Source: Megaleporinus macrocephalus
Taxonomy: Eukaryota; Chordata; Actinopteri; Characiformes; Anostomidae
NCBI GenBank assembly: GCA_021613375.1
Contig: CM038725.1
Location: 13,628,589-13,692,588 of the forward strand
Reading direction: 5' to 3'
Length of the DNA: 64,000 nt
The position numbers and the translations under genes are program-made. The notes under the pieces are model-generated. The model did not search any database. It was not told the origin of the DNA and was given only the letters and a program-made list of their open reading frames with translations. Shown here one piece after another: positions 24,437 to 36,772 of the stretch. Every line of letters starts with the position of its first letter. Positions within the stretch are counted from its first letter, which is position 1.

Positions 24437-25555
24437 CTTTGGAGATACATTTAGAAGGTCTATATTACGGCAATTACTGCTTTTTATTGAAAATTATTTT
24501 GAAAAGCTTGGTTTTACGAGTAAACCAAGTAAATGGCTTGAAAACAAAGGCACCCAATAGGGTTCTTTGGTTCAGTGCACCACCAAAAGAACCACATTTG
24601 GCTTCTAAAAGAACTTTCCAGTGGATAGTTCTTCATAGAACCTGTTTTTGGAGTGAGGTCTGTTCAAGGAGGCTTCATATAATGTAATAGTGTAAAGCTT
24701 TTATACCAGATTACGTTTGTTTGTTAGTTTTTTTAAAAGAACTGTATGTCCTATAGTTGTAATACTTAGTTCTCGGGCCGAGCCTTACAGGTGTGTCTGG
24801 TCTGCTGACCAGTGTTCAGATCAGGGCTGCAGCTGCTGTGTGGCTGAAGAGTTGCTAAAGTGTTCTCTGACTGTCAGATTTATTCTGCTCTGGCGTGCTG
24901 CAAAAGAATGTACTAGCCTCAGGCATCATCAGCATGCAGAATATTTTTCTGCTCATTATGAAGCCAGCGGCCAGAAAGCTTTCCTTTCCAACCTAAAGAG
25001 CCAGCAAAGTCGTTAAAAACAGACTGAGCTGCGATTCCAGCTCACATTCGCTGTTTACTGTCCCGGGGCAGCTCAGGCTCTGCAGATGGGAGCAGGCATG
25101 TGATGCAATGGTAAATAAAAAGTAAAGACAACACATTATTGTATTTTCTTTGCTAAACAGATGCTAAAACCTTGAGTACTGGTTGATACCACTTATTTTA
25201 AGAAACTGTAGCTGAGTTTCACAAAAAAATTACCGGATTATTAAAATCTATCTGTATAAAATAAGTCATTGTAATTCTGGAATAATGTTTAGCTCCTAAG
25301 GGCAAACTTCTGCAAAATCTGATGGGACACCTCTGACTTCTAATTGATTATTTCAGGGCCTTACAGGGTGATTCACAGAAGTGTGTGTGTGTTTTATTTT
25401 TTGTTCTTATTCTGACCTTCAAACAAATCATAGTGCAAAATTGAATGTAGCCACTAAAAAGAAACTGGTTTGTTATTGGTTATTAGAAGGAACAGTTTAA
25501 AAGTTCAGTGTAATGTAGTTTGACTGGATGTGCTGCAGTTTTTCTGAACTGTTAG
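24437..25555. other. Gene-free DNA with a partial gttctt/aagaac repeat
   Basis: At 24555-24650, alternating gttctttggttc / aagaacc words resemble a common fish dispersed repeat. The rest, including 24717-25016 with an open frame lacking domains, was not recognised. Confidence 0.35.
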
Positions 25556-26460
25556 GACCGTGCCCTCCACAAATATTGGCACCCCTGTGAACATAAGCAA
25601 AAAGAAAACTGGGTTAATATACTGTACTATACTATATATAATAAATGATTTTAAAAATCCTATTATAAAATGTAATTTTTTCTCAAATCTATATGTTTCT
25701 TTCCACATTTCTTGGCACCTCTCATGTAGTTCTCTTTGCAACGATAACAGCTCTAAATCTTCTCCTATAATGTTTGAAGACACTGGAGAACCAATGGCAA
25801 GTGATCTAAGGGCGTTCCATCTCTTCTTCAGATTCTGAGGTAGTCTGCTTATTTACCTGGACTGGGATAGCCATGGCAAAACTTTGACTCTGTTGTCAGT
25901 AAACAATTTTTGGGGTAATTTTAAGGCTTTAACGTTTGGGTCATTGTCGCACTGGAAGAAATCTACCTTTGGGGTTTTATTTCCAGGAAGTTCTGTTTTG
26001 GTCTGATCTGACTTTAGAACTGCAATGTGAAAGTTTCAGATGAATCTGATTAACGGTAGGAGTTGAACATGTTGGTTTTTGAAAGCAGAGGTTTTTCTCT
26101 GGCAACCTCAGCAAACAGCTTGTGGTCATGTGGGTGGTGTCTTACTGTAGTTTGGAAGACCTTTTGACCTCAAGGCCAACTAAGGTCTGTGATGCTCCTT
26201 GGAGATCCTTTTGCACTTGACCTATCCTCCATACTGTGCATGGGGTCAACATAAATATAGACTATTTCCAAGTAAGCTTAGAAGCGATTACCCTGATAGT
26301 GTAAACAGGCTTATTTAACTGTTTAACTAATATCTTAAAGCTGCTTCCTGATTTCTGCAGTTCAACAACCTTTAGTCACACATCAATGCTGTATTATCTG
26401 GTCTTGCTCATAGTGATGGATGACTGAGAGGACTTGGCCTGTGTGTAACTTTATATTTAT
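25556..26460 (-). pseudogene. Decayed Tc1-type element with one preserved terminus
   Basis: The left terminus gtgccctccacaaatattgg (25560-25579) is a diverged form of the terminal repeat of the complete Tc1 element at 43170. The minus strand matches the relic at 7425-8290 (shared aagaccagataatacagca and ggatctccaaggagcatcacag-type words). Frames are broken; a DD34E core cannot be read. The right end stops near a hAT MITE (26473). Confidence 0.6.
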
Positions 26461-26472
26461 ACATATTTAAAC

Positions 26473-26857
26473 TAGGGATGCACCAATACCACTTTTTCCT
26501 TACCGATACCAATACCGATACTAGCTTTTCAGGTATCTGCCAATGCAGAGTACCGATACCGATACCAACTCTGACCTAAGTGCTCGATATATGGCTATAA
26601 ATCCTGATATTTATAGTGTTCCCCTTTTTATGTTGTATTTTTTTTCTTATCCTGAATAAATATTAACACCATTTACTGGTTGAGTAACTGCACATTAAAA
26701 AGTTTCAGAGCTATGAAAAAATTAAAATTGCCACAATGCAGAAACACGTGCAGCCATTTAGCCAATAAGCTTCATGGTGTCGGCGCTCTCTATTGCCGAT
26801 ACCGATACTGTGTGCCAGTATCGGCGGTGATACCAATACGGTATCGGTGCAACACTA
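26473..26857. mobile_element. hAT-type MITE, copy 1 (385 bp)
   Basis: The termini are TAGGGATGCACCAATACC (26473-26490) and, inverted, TAGTGTTGCACCGATACC (26857 back to 26840). It is flanked by a perfect 8 bp duplication ATTTAAAC (26465-26472 and 26858-26865). Eight-bp duplications define hAT elements. The interior is rich in ccgatacc / ggtatcgg words and lacks coding capacity. Copy 2 is at 47291-47695. Confidence 0.85.
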
Positions 26858-26865
26858 ATTTAAAC

Positions 26866-28436
26866 CTATTTGTTTCATGATAAGATTTAGGATTAGGGTC
26901 TCTTTTAATCATTGTACTTTAAATGACGGTTAGAATGATGGTGGTTCTATGCATTTTGAATGAAACAGAGAAATTATTATATTTATTTATGGATTTATTG
27001 GCTGGTATCAGCATGATACTGATACAAGGCATCAAATCAGTGCTATCTTCAGAGGCAGTTTTTGTCATTTATGGGTTCTGAGGTCTGAGAATATCTTGCA
27101 AAGTTAAATAATCTTTAATACACTGAGGGGGGATTAAAATTACATTGGTACAATGTATAATAGCTGCTATTTGCAAATGTACATGCTTATGGTATAGTTT
27201 ACCTAACATCAGCATGGTCACTGTATTTAATTGTAGATTCAAGGAGCCTTTGGCTCATGGGGGGCTCCGACAGCTGCTTACCTTTGTCTAGTGAAGAGAC
27301 CACTTCTGGCTATCTCTAATAAAATCAGCTGAAGTTAGTGTGAACTCAGTTAAAAACAAAAATTAATTTGGTACTGAGTTGGCGCTCACTGTTCACAGGT
27401 CAGGCCAAGCAATTTTCCGTTTGTTTGATCTACTCAATAATACTGCAGCTGAGGAGTTTTATGTAATTTTTTTGTGAGTTTTTTGTTTAATGCTCAGTGC
27501 ACAAGAGATGTCGTTTCGGATGCCTTAACAGTTGATTTATATTGGCCATAAACTGCTTCAGGAGAGCGTTATCAAAGTGTGGAGAAAGGTTATCGAAATT
27601 TTGAAAATCTTCATTGTGAGCAGTGCTGGAAATGTCAGAGCTTATAGCCTGTTTTCCTTCCTGATCCCGAACATCAGTAGAGGTCAGCGGAGGGCGCTGA
27701 GGGGGAGCAGGTTCACTATTAGATTTAGATTGCACATTTTCCCCAAAGGAATACTGTCAGGCATTCAAGTTCATTTAGATTCCCTCTCTATCTCTGTCTG
27801 TCTCTCTGTCCGTCTGACTCTGTTTCTCTCTCGCACTCACATTGTCTTGTCTTCTGCAACTACTGAAATGTAGAAACTAGGAGTTTAACAGTATGCGTAA
27901 TTGTTGATACAGGAATGGAATTATATACAGTTACAGTGGATTTTTTACACATTTCTCAGAACTTCTACATTAGATTGAATTGAATCCTCTTTATTTATCC
28001 GCATAGTTGTGCCATGCAGTCAAATATCTCAGTAGAAAACCAATAATTTTAGAGCATATGGATATTAAAGGCTGTAGACTGTATTTTTATTATTTAGACT
28101 CAAAGACTGAAAACCGTAAACAAGAGTGAATAAAACAACACTCAATAAAAGAGTAAAAAAAAAAAGGAAGCGCTGCTGGCTTTTTTGGGGCTTTGTATTC
28201 GCCTTATTATCGAAGGTTGTTCCCCAAGTGCTAACTCTATCTACAGCCTGTATGTTTATATAGGTGTCTGTGTTCTGAGGTTGCAGCTTTGAAAAATCAG
28301 TAACCATCTACTTGGTTTTAGAGATTTTCATCACCAAGTGAACCGTGATCTTGACCTGCAGCAGAGAGTAGAGATGTGTAATCAGCAGATTTTATAATAT
28401 GATTGTTTTCATTACAGTTTGTTATTTAACCTTTAT
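26866..28436. other. Gene-free DNA
   Basis: Includes a CT/TCTG-rich run at 27780-27845. No exon was recognised. The fragment 27972-28000 (attgaattgaatcctctttattt) resembles a retroposon 3' end. Confidence 0.35.
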
Positions 28437-28700
28437 TTAGAAACAGCATAATCACACTGACATTAAACGTTCCTTTTCAAGTGAGTCCTGGCCAGGAGGG
28501 CAGCACACAACAAACAAAGGACCAATCAACAAAGCAACATTACGTCACCATTAAAATAACAAAATCAGATCAGAATCAAAATCACATTAAAAACACAAGG
28601 AAATAAATTGGCCCAATCTCAGATGTTCCTGCAGGTCATTCTATGCAGATGGAGTGCTGTCACTAGAAGCTGCCTTGCCATATTTTGCTATGTAATATAA
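28437..28700. mobile_element. Dispersed repeat fragment
   Basis: It begins taacctttatttagaaacag (28428-28447) and continues with a tgagtcctggccaggagggcagc block (28481-28503). This combination occurs in a widespread fish interspersed repeat (consensus aacctttatttaaccagg, then gacctggccaag...gcagc). The family was not determined. Confidence 0.4.
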
Positions 28701-29259
28701 CTATTAGAACAGAACTTGTACCGATACTTGTTCAAATATATAGGAAGCTAATCAATAATTGTTTTATAGACAAAAATGATCAGATTTGTCTCCTTACTTA
28801 AGGATGGGCAACCAGTCATTTCGTAGAGTTCACAGTGATGTAGAATGTCCAGCATGTGTTTTAAATCTTAACACTGAATCATAGCGAGTCCAGTTATGGC
28901 AATGCCGTGTTTAGGGGTATGCCTGGAAAAACATCACTATAAACAAAAATAGGTAAAAATAAATAAATAAATAAATCAAAGATACCTTTAGCAAAAACAG
29001 TTCCTATAATAAAATCCAGACTTTGACTTTATCAGTGGTTTAACATGTGATTTTTAAGGATATCATCTAACATAAAACCTAAATGTTTATAAAATTAAAT
29101 TAATTCTCTGTCCATTAGTGTGTAAATGTGTGGTGAAGATGGTCTATTAAAAAAGCCTAGTAAGTTTGAGAGAGCCTCTACTGGTAATAAAGCAGAACAA
29201 TAGATAACCTCAATTATCATCAGTATGATGAAAGTGCATATCAGCTTTTAAAACAATGC

Positions 29260-29560
29260 AGAGGTTAATATATATTGTGCAAACCCTAAAATTGAACCCT
29301 GTGGCACCCCTGTTCTCAGGCAAAAAACATTCAAAAGTACACACTGATATCCATCATTTTCATTTCTAAAGCAACCTATAACAATCTTGTACTAATCCAG
29401 TTCTAGCCAATCAGGACTATACAATGTTTGGATTTACAGTGTCAGAAGCTTTGGATAAATCTGTGAATAATGTTACCATGCTTTTACAAAACGCCAGCTA
29501 TGGCGTAGTGCACAGTTAGGACATGCTCACACCACTGCATCAGGTTTCAGACAAAACGGC
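29260..29560 (-). pseudogene. LINE reverse transcriptase fragment
   Basis: On the minus strand around 29430-29465 the translation LFTDLSKASDTV resembles the F-x-D-L-S-K-A-F-D-T-V motif (first catalytic aspartate block) of non-LTR reverse transcriptases. Stops surround it and the FADD box was not located. A short, dead LINE fragment is likely. Confidence 0.45.
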
Positions 29561-29569
29561 TTTAAGGGA

Positions 29570-30533
29570 AACACTGTCAGGTCTTACCACAGCTTGGACA
29601 GGAAAGTGTGACATTTCTGACATTATTGTCATTCTTTATTACTAGATTAAGTACAGCTTGTGGCCAAATTAAAGATTACACTATACTACAACAATGAGTA
29701 TTAAGTAGGAGCAAACACAGTCATGGTATGTGAGTTAAAGCTTAATTTTTGGCCAAAAAGAAAAACCCTCCTGAATGAGAGGGCTCTGTAATTGCCACAG
29801 ACCTATTTGTGTGTGTAAATATTACACAAAAAGCTTGTTTTTTCCTTTGTTACAGTTACCAAATGTGAGTTATTTATATTGTATGGCCAAGCAAATCCAC
29901 TCTATGCTATTCCTAAATTGGAAAACCCCATGTGCTGCATCCAAAATCATTTCCACTATGTATTTTCATTAATTGGAACAGGAAATTGTTTATTTGTGAA
30001 AAAATCTGTATATTGTTACAGCCTCTTGCTTTCTTTTCCTCTACCGTTGTCTCTCTTTGACAGGCAAAGCATACAATCATAAAGTTCAGTTTGACGTAGT
30101 TATCAATAACTTTTTTCCCTAAAACATAACTGTGTTGCATCTTAATTAGAGCGTTCATCGCCCAGTTCTGGGAATAGATATCAAAACCAATTTTGTTAAT
30201 GCCTGATTTGCTATTGATCTTAGAAGATGGAAAGAAGATGGAAGATGGAATGGTCCTCCTCTTTTTTTAAAGGCTGCTTAATCGGCATTGGCCTCTGATG
30301 GTGTATTTGCTTTGATATTCCCGGTTTCCGAGCTACGGCTCTATTTAGAAAGTGTTGCTTTGCCCTTTGAAGTGCACCTCTGTATCGAAGGTAAAGTAGC
30401 TTTCATCTTTGGGCATTGTCCCAATAATCCCGCTCCTTTGATGTCCCAGTGCAAGAGGAAACCCAAAGAGTGAAGGCTGGACAGTGGCAGAGGGTCGAGA
30501 AGGGAAGCTAATTGGCTTTTGCTCTGTTTCTAG
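29570..30533. other. Intron/upstream DNA before the first exon
   Basis: The last ~300 bases (30230-30533) are more complex than their surroundings. An open stretch at 30288-30394 ends at a GTAAAG donor-like site, but an in-frame TAA (30279) follows the only upstream AG, so I do not call it an exon. The polypyrimidine tract at 30517-30531 serves the exon at 30534. Confidence 0.4.
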
Positions 30534-30656
30534 GTGACTGCAGTAGAGGACCTGGCCATGCCCTGGCTGCTGAGCGGGTCAAAACTGACCAAGCAGCCCA
30601 CCACCTTGCTGGATCTCTGCTATGGCAAGACAAATAACCTAAACCTTCAGCAAGTG
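30534..30656 (+). CDS. Internal coding exon of an unidentified coiled-coil protein gene (41 codons)
   Basis: A pyrimidine-rich tract ending TTTCTAG precedes the exon and GTG|GTAAGTCC follows it. The 123 bases are open only in the frame starting at the first base; the second frame begins with TGA and the third hits TAA. So the exon is phase 0 at both ends. The product begins VTAVEDLAMPWLLSG and ends KTNNLNLQQV. Its last residue starts a leucine heptad pattern that continues in the exon at 42268. An alternative acceptor (CAG, 30541-30543) would shorten it by ten bases. I do not recognise the protein. Earlier exons should exist, because there is no initiator ATG context, but none was found in the first 30 kb of the window. 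Confidence 0.7.
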
Positions 30657-31359
30657 GTAAGTCCATTAAATCGAAGCCTCTCGGGTAATACGTTTCGCTT
30701 GGCAGGGAGTTATCTGAGCGTCGGACCTTCATCTGTCTTCACCCCCATGTGATGACAGTCAATTTGTTTTTGGGGGGCTGGGGGAAAAAGCAAAAACAGT
30801 GTCTTTGTGCTATTTACAGAGCACATTCACTGCTGTCTGTCATGAAAGCACATCCGACTGTCCCTCAGCAGTCTGAGCTCTATATGTTCTTGCCCTCTGT
30901 CCTGGAGGCAACTTTCGCCCCAGTGACTTTTCCCGTTGTTTGATATCACAGGGCTGATCTAGCTTGAGCTCGGCCTGTGCCGCAACAGAAATCAATTTCG
31001 CTCCCGGTCGAGTCAATACTCAATCCTGTTTGTTAAAAATACTGTGTGAAAAAAAAAACAAGTGTAAAAAGGGACAAGGACTAGCAGTGTCCCTCTGATC
31101 TCTAACCTGTTGGACACCACTGCTGCTTCGTATAGTGCTGCCTATTCCTTGGCAAATAAATATCTAAAGCTGAAAGACCCCAATACTGTTCACTCGGCCA
31201 CTGCTATATTTATATTACTTATTCTGATATCGCTGCTATGGAGAATATCACTTAGTCACTTTAAATTTATTTATCTTCTTAGATAACCTGCCTATGCAAA
31301 AGTTTCTACATAGTTTCTACATATGTCCTGCTGTATATCTTATGTATATTTTTTGTGTA

Positions 31360-31556
31360 TGTTTTGTATATTCCTTTAAATATTTCATTTATTATTATAA
31401 GTATATATTCTAGCTTATTTTTATTTAATTATTGTCTATTTATTGTTATGTTTGCACTGTTTTTATTATAATCTGAGCCCCACCTCAAGCATTTCAATGC
31501 ATATATGTCCTGACATGATGTGTAAATAACCTTAAAACTTAAAACTTGAAATAACT
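31360..31556 (+). mobile_element. LINE 3' end
   Basis: An AT-rich 3'UTR-like stretch runs to gagccccacctcaagcatttc and aatgcatatatgtcctgac, then a tail ccttaaaacttaaaacttgaa (31530-31550). This is the layout of fish LINE 3' termini ending in aaacttgaa repeats. No coding part. Confidence 0.45.
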
Positions 31557-31726
31557 TTCTCAGATAATATTCCAAACTGTACTAGTCTACTTCATTAGAA
31601 CACTATAAATATGTATTATGAAAACAGAAATTGGATATAGAGCCGCATTTAAAGCCGTTATAAAATAGTAGATACACACACACACCAGTGACAGTCACAC
31701 AATAATTTAATTCTATATCAATACTA

Positions 31727-31860
31727 CGCTTGGGTGGTATGACTGTTATATGCTATACCATGGCATGTAAAAATGATGATATTTAAAAATAATGATGGTT
31801 TTTCTAAATTAGGACGTGTCTGTTCCAAGTCTAAAGACATAAGTAAACACATTCCCCAGT
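31727..31860. mobile_element. Possible hAT end fragment
   Basis: ttgggtggtatgactgttat (31728-31747), then atgctataccatggcatgt and a run of aatgatgat, resembles the subterminal region of fish hAT MITEs (ggcggtatgacggtata...). A second end was not found. Confidence 0.3.
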
Positions 31861-31924
31861 TTTGATTTTAGAGGTCTCTGGATTGGTGGTTTGGGAGCTT
31901 ACAGATAGGTGGCGCTAACAGAAA

Positions 31925-32360
31925 AAGTCAAGTGAAGTCAAGAGACTTTTATTGTCATTCTATCTCAAGTACACAGTGAAGTGCAATTATGTTCCTCCAG
32001 GAACAACATGGTGCAACATGGAAGAAAGAGTACACAGTGCAAACATGCAGACGGAAGTGTGCAATAAAATTAAACTAAAAACAATAAACACAATAAATTA
32101 AACAGACACAGTAAAAGTGCAGCACCCTCACAGCACTCGTTACTAAACGTGAAGTAGTGAATAAAGTGCAGAGATATTTAACATGCTGTGATCTGTGAGT
32201 GACACAGTCAGATAACATACATACACACAGCAGTTACTGAGGTAGTACTAGGTAGAAGTAGAGGTAGAGGTGAGCATTGTAAACACAGTGTCAGCAGCAA
32301 TGTTCCAGATAGTGCAAGTAGAGCATTAAAAGAGGTGTGTCTGTAGAGTATGAGTGTGAG
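31925..32360. mobile_element. Dispersed retroposon-like repeat
   Basis: The start aagtcaagtgaagtcaagag (31925-31944), then acttttattgtcattct, acacagtgaagtgcaa and gttcctccaggaac, is a pattern I know from a very common otophysan/teleost repeat, probably a LINE 3' region in reverse orientation. No frame is preserved. Confidence 0.5.
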
Positions 32361-32603
32361 GGGTCATTCAAATCAGTCCCTGTGCTTTTAAAAACGTAAA
32401 AAAGGAAAATCAAAGTCAGATAAAACCTTGATAACAGCTCAGCCAAACCAAATAGCTGCACCGTTCAGCACACTGCACATTATCTGCACACACCACCGAA
32501 CTAGGAGTGGGAATCACCAAAGGAACCCACGAAAACATATTGTCAATACTTAACCAACAGTATGATACTTTTGTGATATTGTAATTTGCTGTGTATTATG
32601 ATA

Positions 32604-33075
32604 TTATACACCTCCTTGTATATACACTCACTGTCCATTTGATCAGCTCCACTTACAGTGAGGAATATAAGTATTGGAACACCTGTGACTTTGCAAGTTC
32701 TCCTACATTTAGAAATCATGCAGGGGTCTGAAATTTTCAACTAACTACAGGAAACGTTTGACCTCTATAATTGCAAACAAAGGCTACTGTACCAAATATT
32801 AACACTGATTTTCACAGGTGTTCAAATACTTATTTGCAGCAGTATCCCACAAATAAATGATTAAAAAAATCAAACATTGTGATTTCTATTTACTGTCTCT
32901 CACAGTGGACATGCACCTAAGATGAAAAATTCAGACCCCTCCATGATTTCTAAGTGGGAGATCTTGCAAAGTCGCAGGGTGTTCAAATACTTATTCTCCT
33001 CACTGTACACACCACAAAGGTGTAGTTCTGCAATTACTGACTGTATACTTTGTTAGCCCCTTTCACCATGTTCCT
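32604..33075. mobile_element. Fragment of the 13245-13606 family, split by a mariner MITE
   Basis: Left part 32612-32655 (cctccttgta, actcactgtccatttgatc, agctccactta) and right part 33006-33075 (gtagttctgcaattactgac, actttgttagcccctttcac) are consecutive in the family, read on the minus strand. The 350 bp MITE lies exactly at a TA between them. Confidence 0.65.
32656..33005. mobile_element. Mariner/Tc1-type MITE (350 bp) with TA duplication
   Basis: It begins CAGTGAGGAATATAAGTATT (32656-32675) and ends with the inverse, AATACTTATTCTCCTCACTG. TA is present on both sides (32654-32655 and 33006-33007). Subterminal words caagttctcctacatttagaaatcatg (near 32692-32718) and their inverse at 32938-32968 show long inverted arms. 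It is a common teleost non-autonomous element. Confidence 0.8.
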
Positions 33076-33079
33076 TTGT

Positions 33080-33990
33080 CTTCACGCTGCTTTTACCTTC
33101 TTAAATGTTTTTATGGTCTAAATTTGTCTCATCACCTATTTTCAGAATCAGTCCTGTACTATGATGGCAATGTTTGGTCTATAGTCTGCTCGCTAAACTG
33201 AAGTTAAGTAAATCGACCAGGCTACAGATCCAAACACCACAGAACAGGTTTCATTTCCTTTCTGGGAGCTCTACAGTTGCTCACCCTCAAATATATATAT
33301 TTGTTTTATTATTATTTAAACTCGTCAGTGCTTTAGGTGTCTAGAACCAAATATGTTCTATAATGTACAGCTGTCAGTTCATTCTCCTAATGATGGGTTG
33401 AATATAGTGGTTCCTCATGTGGTACCTATGTGAAGCTACTACTTTTACAATAGATAAGATGCCAAAGAGGATTCTATTGCTAGCAGCTTCTCAACATCAT
33501 GTACAGTACACCTCGCCGAAAAGTCAGGAAGTTATGAAAGTATGAAAAAATGGATAACAAAACGTGGTGCTTAGGAATGGTCTTGTTATGGTCCTCACAT
33601 TGACCACCATGTATGCTCATAAATAAATGTTTAATTTGGGAGGGTCTGAAAACTTGTGTTAGGCTGTGCTCTAAAAAGCAAATAACACTGTCGCTGTCAT
33701 CTCCATTATTGCCGATTCACAGAAATTTGAAACTCCAGGACCTGATTCAGATCTGATTCAGAATCACAAACAAAGATTTTTAAATGATCTTTCATTAAAG
33801 ACTTTTTCTTCTTTCCTTCCATGTTGGAATTTTTTTCTGGAGAGGTTTTGTTACAACAGTGATGATAAATAACTGGAGTGTCTTGCGTGGTCATATGCCG
33901 TATTATAATATTTTCGTAACAAAATGAAAGTGAATAAAATGACTGCAGCACACACTGACACAGCAAATTGTTTATTGCAATTGTTATGAA
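33080..33990. other. Gene-free DNA
   Basis: No exon or element ends were recognised. Confidence 0.4.
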
Positions 33991-33992
33991 TA

Positions 33993-34094
33993 GAATTAAT
34001 TTAATTTAATTTAATTTAGATTAAATTATTGATTGATCATTTTGGGTTTTTTTTATATCATATTATATTATATTATATTATATTATATTATATT
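33993..34094. repeat. (TTTAA)n and (TTATA)n short tandem repeats
   Basis: Five TTTAA units (33993-34016) and about eight TATTA units (34056-34094), separated by a short unique spacer. Confidence 0.85.
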
Positions 34095-35690
34095 TTGTCC
34101 ATGTCTTATTTAAGCAGGAAGCCGCTCGAGGCTGCGCTCTGCGATGACTTATCTCAGTTTGGAGGTGCTGATAGGGACGAACCGAAGCTCAGCACAGGGG
34201 CTTGGGTTCAATGACAATAAAATTAGAACAATGTACAAATCCAAAAGATTAATTCATGTTTGTATTACGATCTAACTTCATTTTCAGTTGATCAATAGTA
34301 ATGTTATTGCCTGTACACCACCAGGTTGGCTGCAGTTGCACTTGTCCTCCGGTGACTGCTCTAGAATTGAAACTATAATTTGTAATCTCGTTCACTAAGA
34401 AAACATTGCCCGCTGCGCTCCCACCAGAATTCAGGATGTTTGTCTTGAAACGCGCCAGCATACGGTGGGCTTGATTTCTCTTCTGCTCTCTTGGGGCCCA
34501 CCTCAAAGCACTTTACTCTTGGTTAAAAAGGCTCCAGGCAGCCAGTAACTTGAATCATCTTGCAGCAATCTAGAAGGCTGCCAAAATTGCAAGGGAATGC
34601 AGTGCCTTGTGGATGAAGCACAAAGCTAGCGGGTTTGGCTTGGGGGCGGGGGGGGCTGCTGACTACTAACATGTATGCTTACTTAAAAGGCATATACTGG
34701 TGTGCGGTTGTGTCGTATGGCTTGCTTGACTTCTCCAGAGATATTCAGGGCATTACACATACCTGAAATATTTATAACGCACTGCAAGTCATAGAAGATC
34801 TTTGGTGAGGTGGGCTATACTGGTGTTGGTGAATGGAGAAATGGAGAACACCTAGTATTGCCTAGTAAACACAGAAAATGAACATGAATGCTGTGTATAT
34901 GGTTAAAGGTCAACAATTTATCACAGCCCATCTATTTCTTCTTTCAAAAATGACCCATATAACCTCATCTCTTGGGCATTAAGTCAACAGCAGATAATAC
35001 ACATTTCCACATATGAGTTCTCTGACATGGTGTGTGAGTTCTCTATGTGGTTTATATGAAGTAAATTAGCCATTTGTCACTGCAGTGTGTATTTATCTAT
35101 ATATTTATACATATATACCCGAAGCGTGCTACAGTCGAGAGTCATCTACGCTGGTAATTGGGTTGGCGAATGGTATGTCATTCACATCTATGGAACTGAA
35201 ATGGCGTGAAGATGTTTTCTGTAGGTCTGAATGTTCTCCTCAAGGTGTTTGTCAAGTGGTTTGTCCCCGCCCCGTCTTCTTCTTTGTGGGGCTTCACGAG
35301 AGATTTCACCCTAAATCGCTCTCCGGTCCCTTTCCCATTTCAACACCCTCCCATTCTCCACAGTGGACGAAATAACAACAGGGAATGTCATGAAGCAATT
35401 TGAATTTAAAGTGGATTCTCCTTTGACCAGCTTCCCTGGAGAATTGTGGCACAGCTGCACACTCGCAGTTAGTTAGAACATCTGACAATAGAATTCCACA
35501 TACAATAGACAGCAGGCCTGTAGCTTCACAATCGAGCACTAAGCACTAACAGTCCCAAAAATGAGAAAAAGCAATATTCCCGTCGAACACGGACAAGAAA
35601 ATTAGGCCTCTAACAGAGGATGGGGTGTGGTCCCATCACAGTACTCTCTATTCACTTTGCTTAATTTCAGGTTAAAATATGGTAATAGTC
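34095..35690. other. Intronic DNA with an unassigned minus-strand frame
   Basis: A minus-strand frame (34249-34506, 85 codons) has balanced composition but no recognised domain and no donor/acceptor pair. The block 35190-35470 is more complex and might be regulatory. Nothing firm can be called. Confidence 0.3.
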
Positions 35691-35699
35691 TGTTTAACA

Positions 35700-36130
35700 T
35701 TTGACGAGTTTAATTTCCGTCAGATCGTGAGGTGGTAACGCGGGGGTGTTTCAGCAGAACCTAATGACCTTTGTATATAATGAGGCCTCATATGGTGCTG
35801 TGTTAAAGTCATTAAAGGCAGTAGAGGCCGTCGCGGTGTGACTCAGTCTTCGGTTAGCTCATTTCAAATGGGATTCAAATAATAAATAGAACGCATCTGG
35901 CACTTAACTGATCTGATCCATTCTAATTTTCTTCAACTGCATTTGTAGAACATTCTGTTCGTTCTGTTCGAGCACTTAACGACGGCTCATCAGTATTAAA
36001 GTGATTTGTAAATGTAATTGATGCCATTGTCTCAGCTCCATTTAGAGAAGATTCATTGGAGTGCGCTCTTTAATTTGAGTGCCGACTGTTCAGTATTAAC
36101 TAAGAACTGCACCTACTGAAAGAATAGACA
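35700..36130. promoter_or_regulatory. Candidate conserved non-coding element
   Basis: Non-repetitive DNA with homeodomain-like words (ctaattttcttc, gtaattgatgcc, tttaatttga), ccattgtctcag (SOX-like) and retained CpGs (gaggccgtcgcggtgtg). No frame with splice sites. The polypyrimidine repeat starts directly after it. Confidence 0.35.
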
Positions 36131-36162
36131 TTAAAAAAGAGAAAAGCTTCAGAGGATTTCTT

Positions 36163-36741
36163 ACGCTCTTTCTTTCTTTCTTTCTTTTATTCCTTTCGAC
36201 GCATTCTTTCATTGTTTTTCTTTTAAAAAATTTGTACGTGTTACTATTTATTTTTCTTTTTTAATAATCCCATTTTCTTAACTCAATTTTCTGCCTTTCT
36301 TTTTTGTTATTATTTCTTTCTTTCTTTCTCTTTCTTCCTTTCTTCTTTCTTTTCTTTCCCTTTTCCTCTCTCACTTCTTTCCTTCATTCTTCCTTTTGTC
36401 TCTTTATTGCTTTCTTCCATTTTCTCTCTTTTTTTTCCATACTTTCTTGCTGTAGCCTTTATTTCCTTCTTTGTGCATTCTCACTTCTTGCTTCATTTTT
36501 AAACCTTTCCATACTTCTTTAAATCCTTATTTCATTCCTTCCTTTTTTCCTTCTTTCTTTCCGTCTTCATAGTTCTGCTTATTTTTCCCCTTTTCTGTCC
36601 TTCTTTCTTTCATTTATTCTTACTTTCTTTCTTGCTTCCTTCTTTCAATCAGGCTTCTTTTCTTTATCTGGTCTGTATTTTCCTTTTCTGTATTTCATTC
36701 ACTCAATCTCTTTTCTTGTTTTCTTTCTTTCTTTTTTGTTA

Positions 36742-36772
<31 letters not shown>

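Noticed and set aside
30288..30394. Extra exon upstream of 30534 ending at GTAAAG
   Set aside because: The only nearby AG acceptor (30271) is followed by an in-frame TAA at 30279, and the remaining frame lacks an acceptor.
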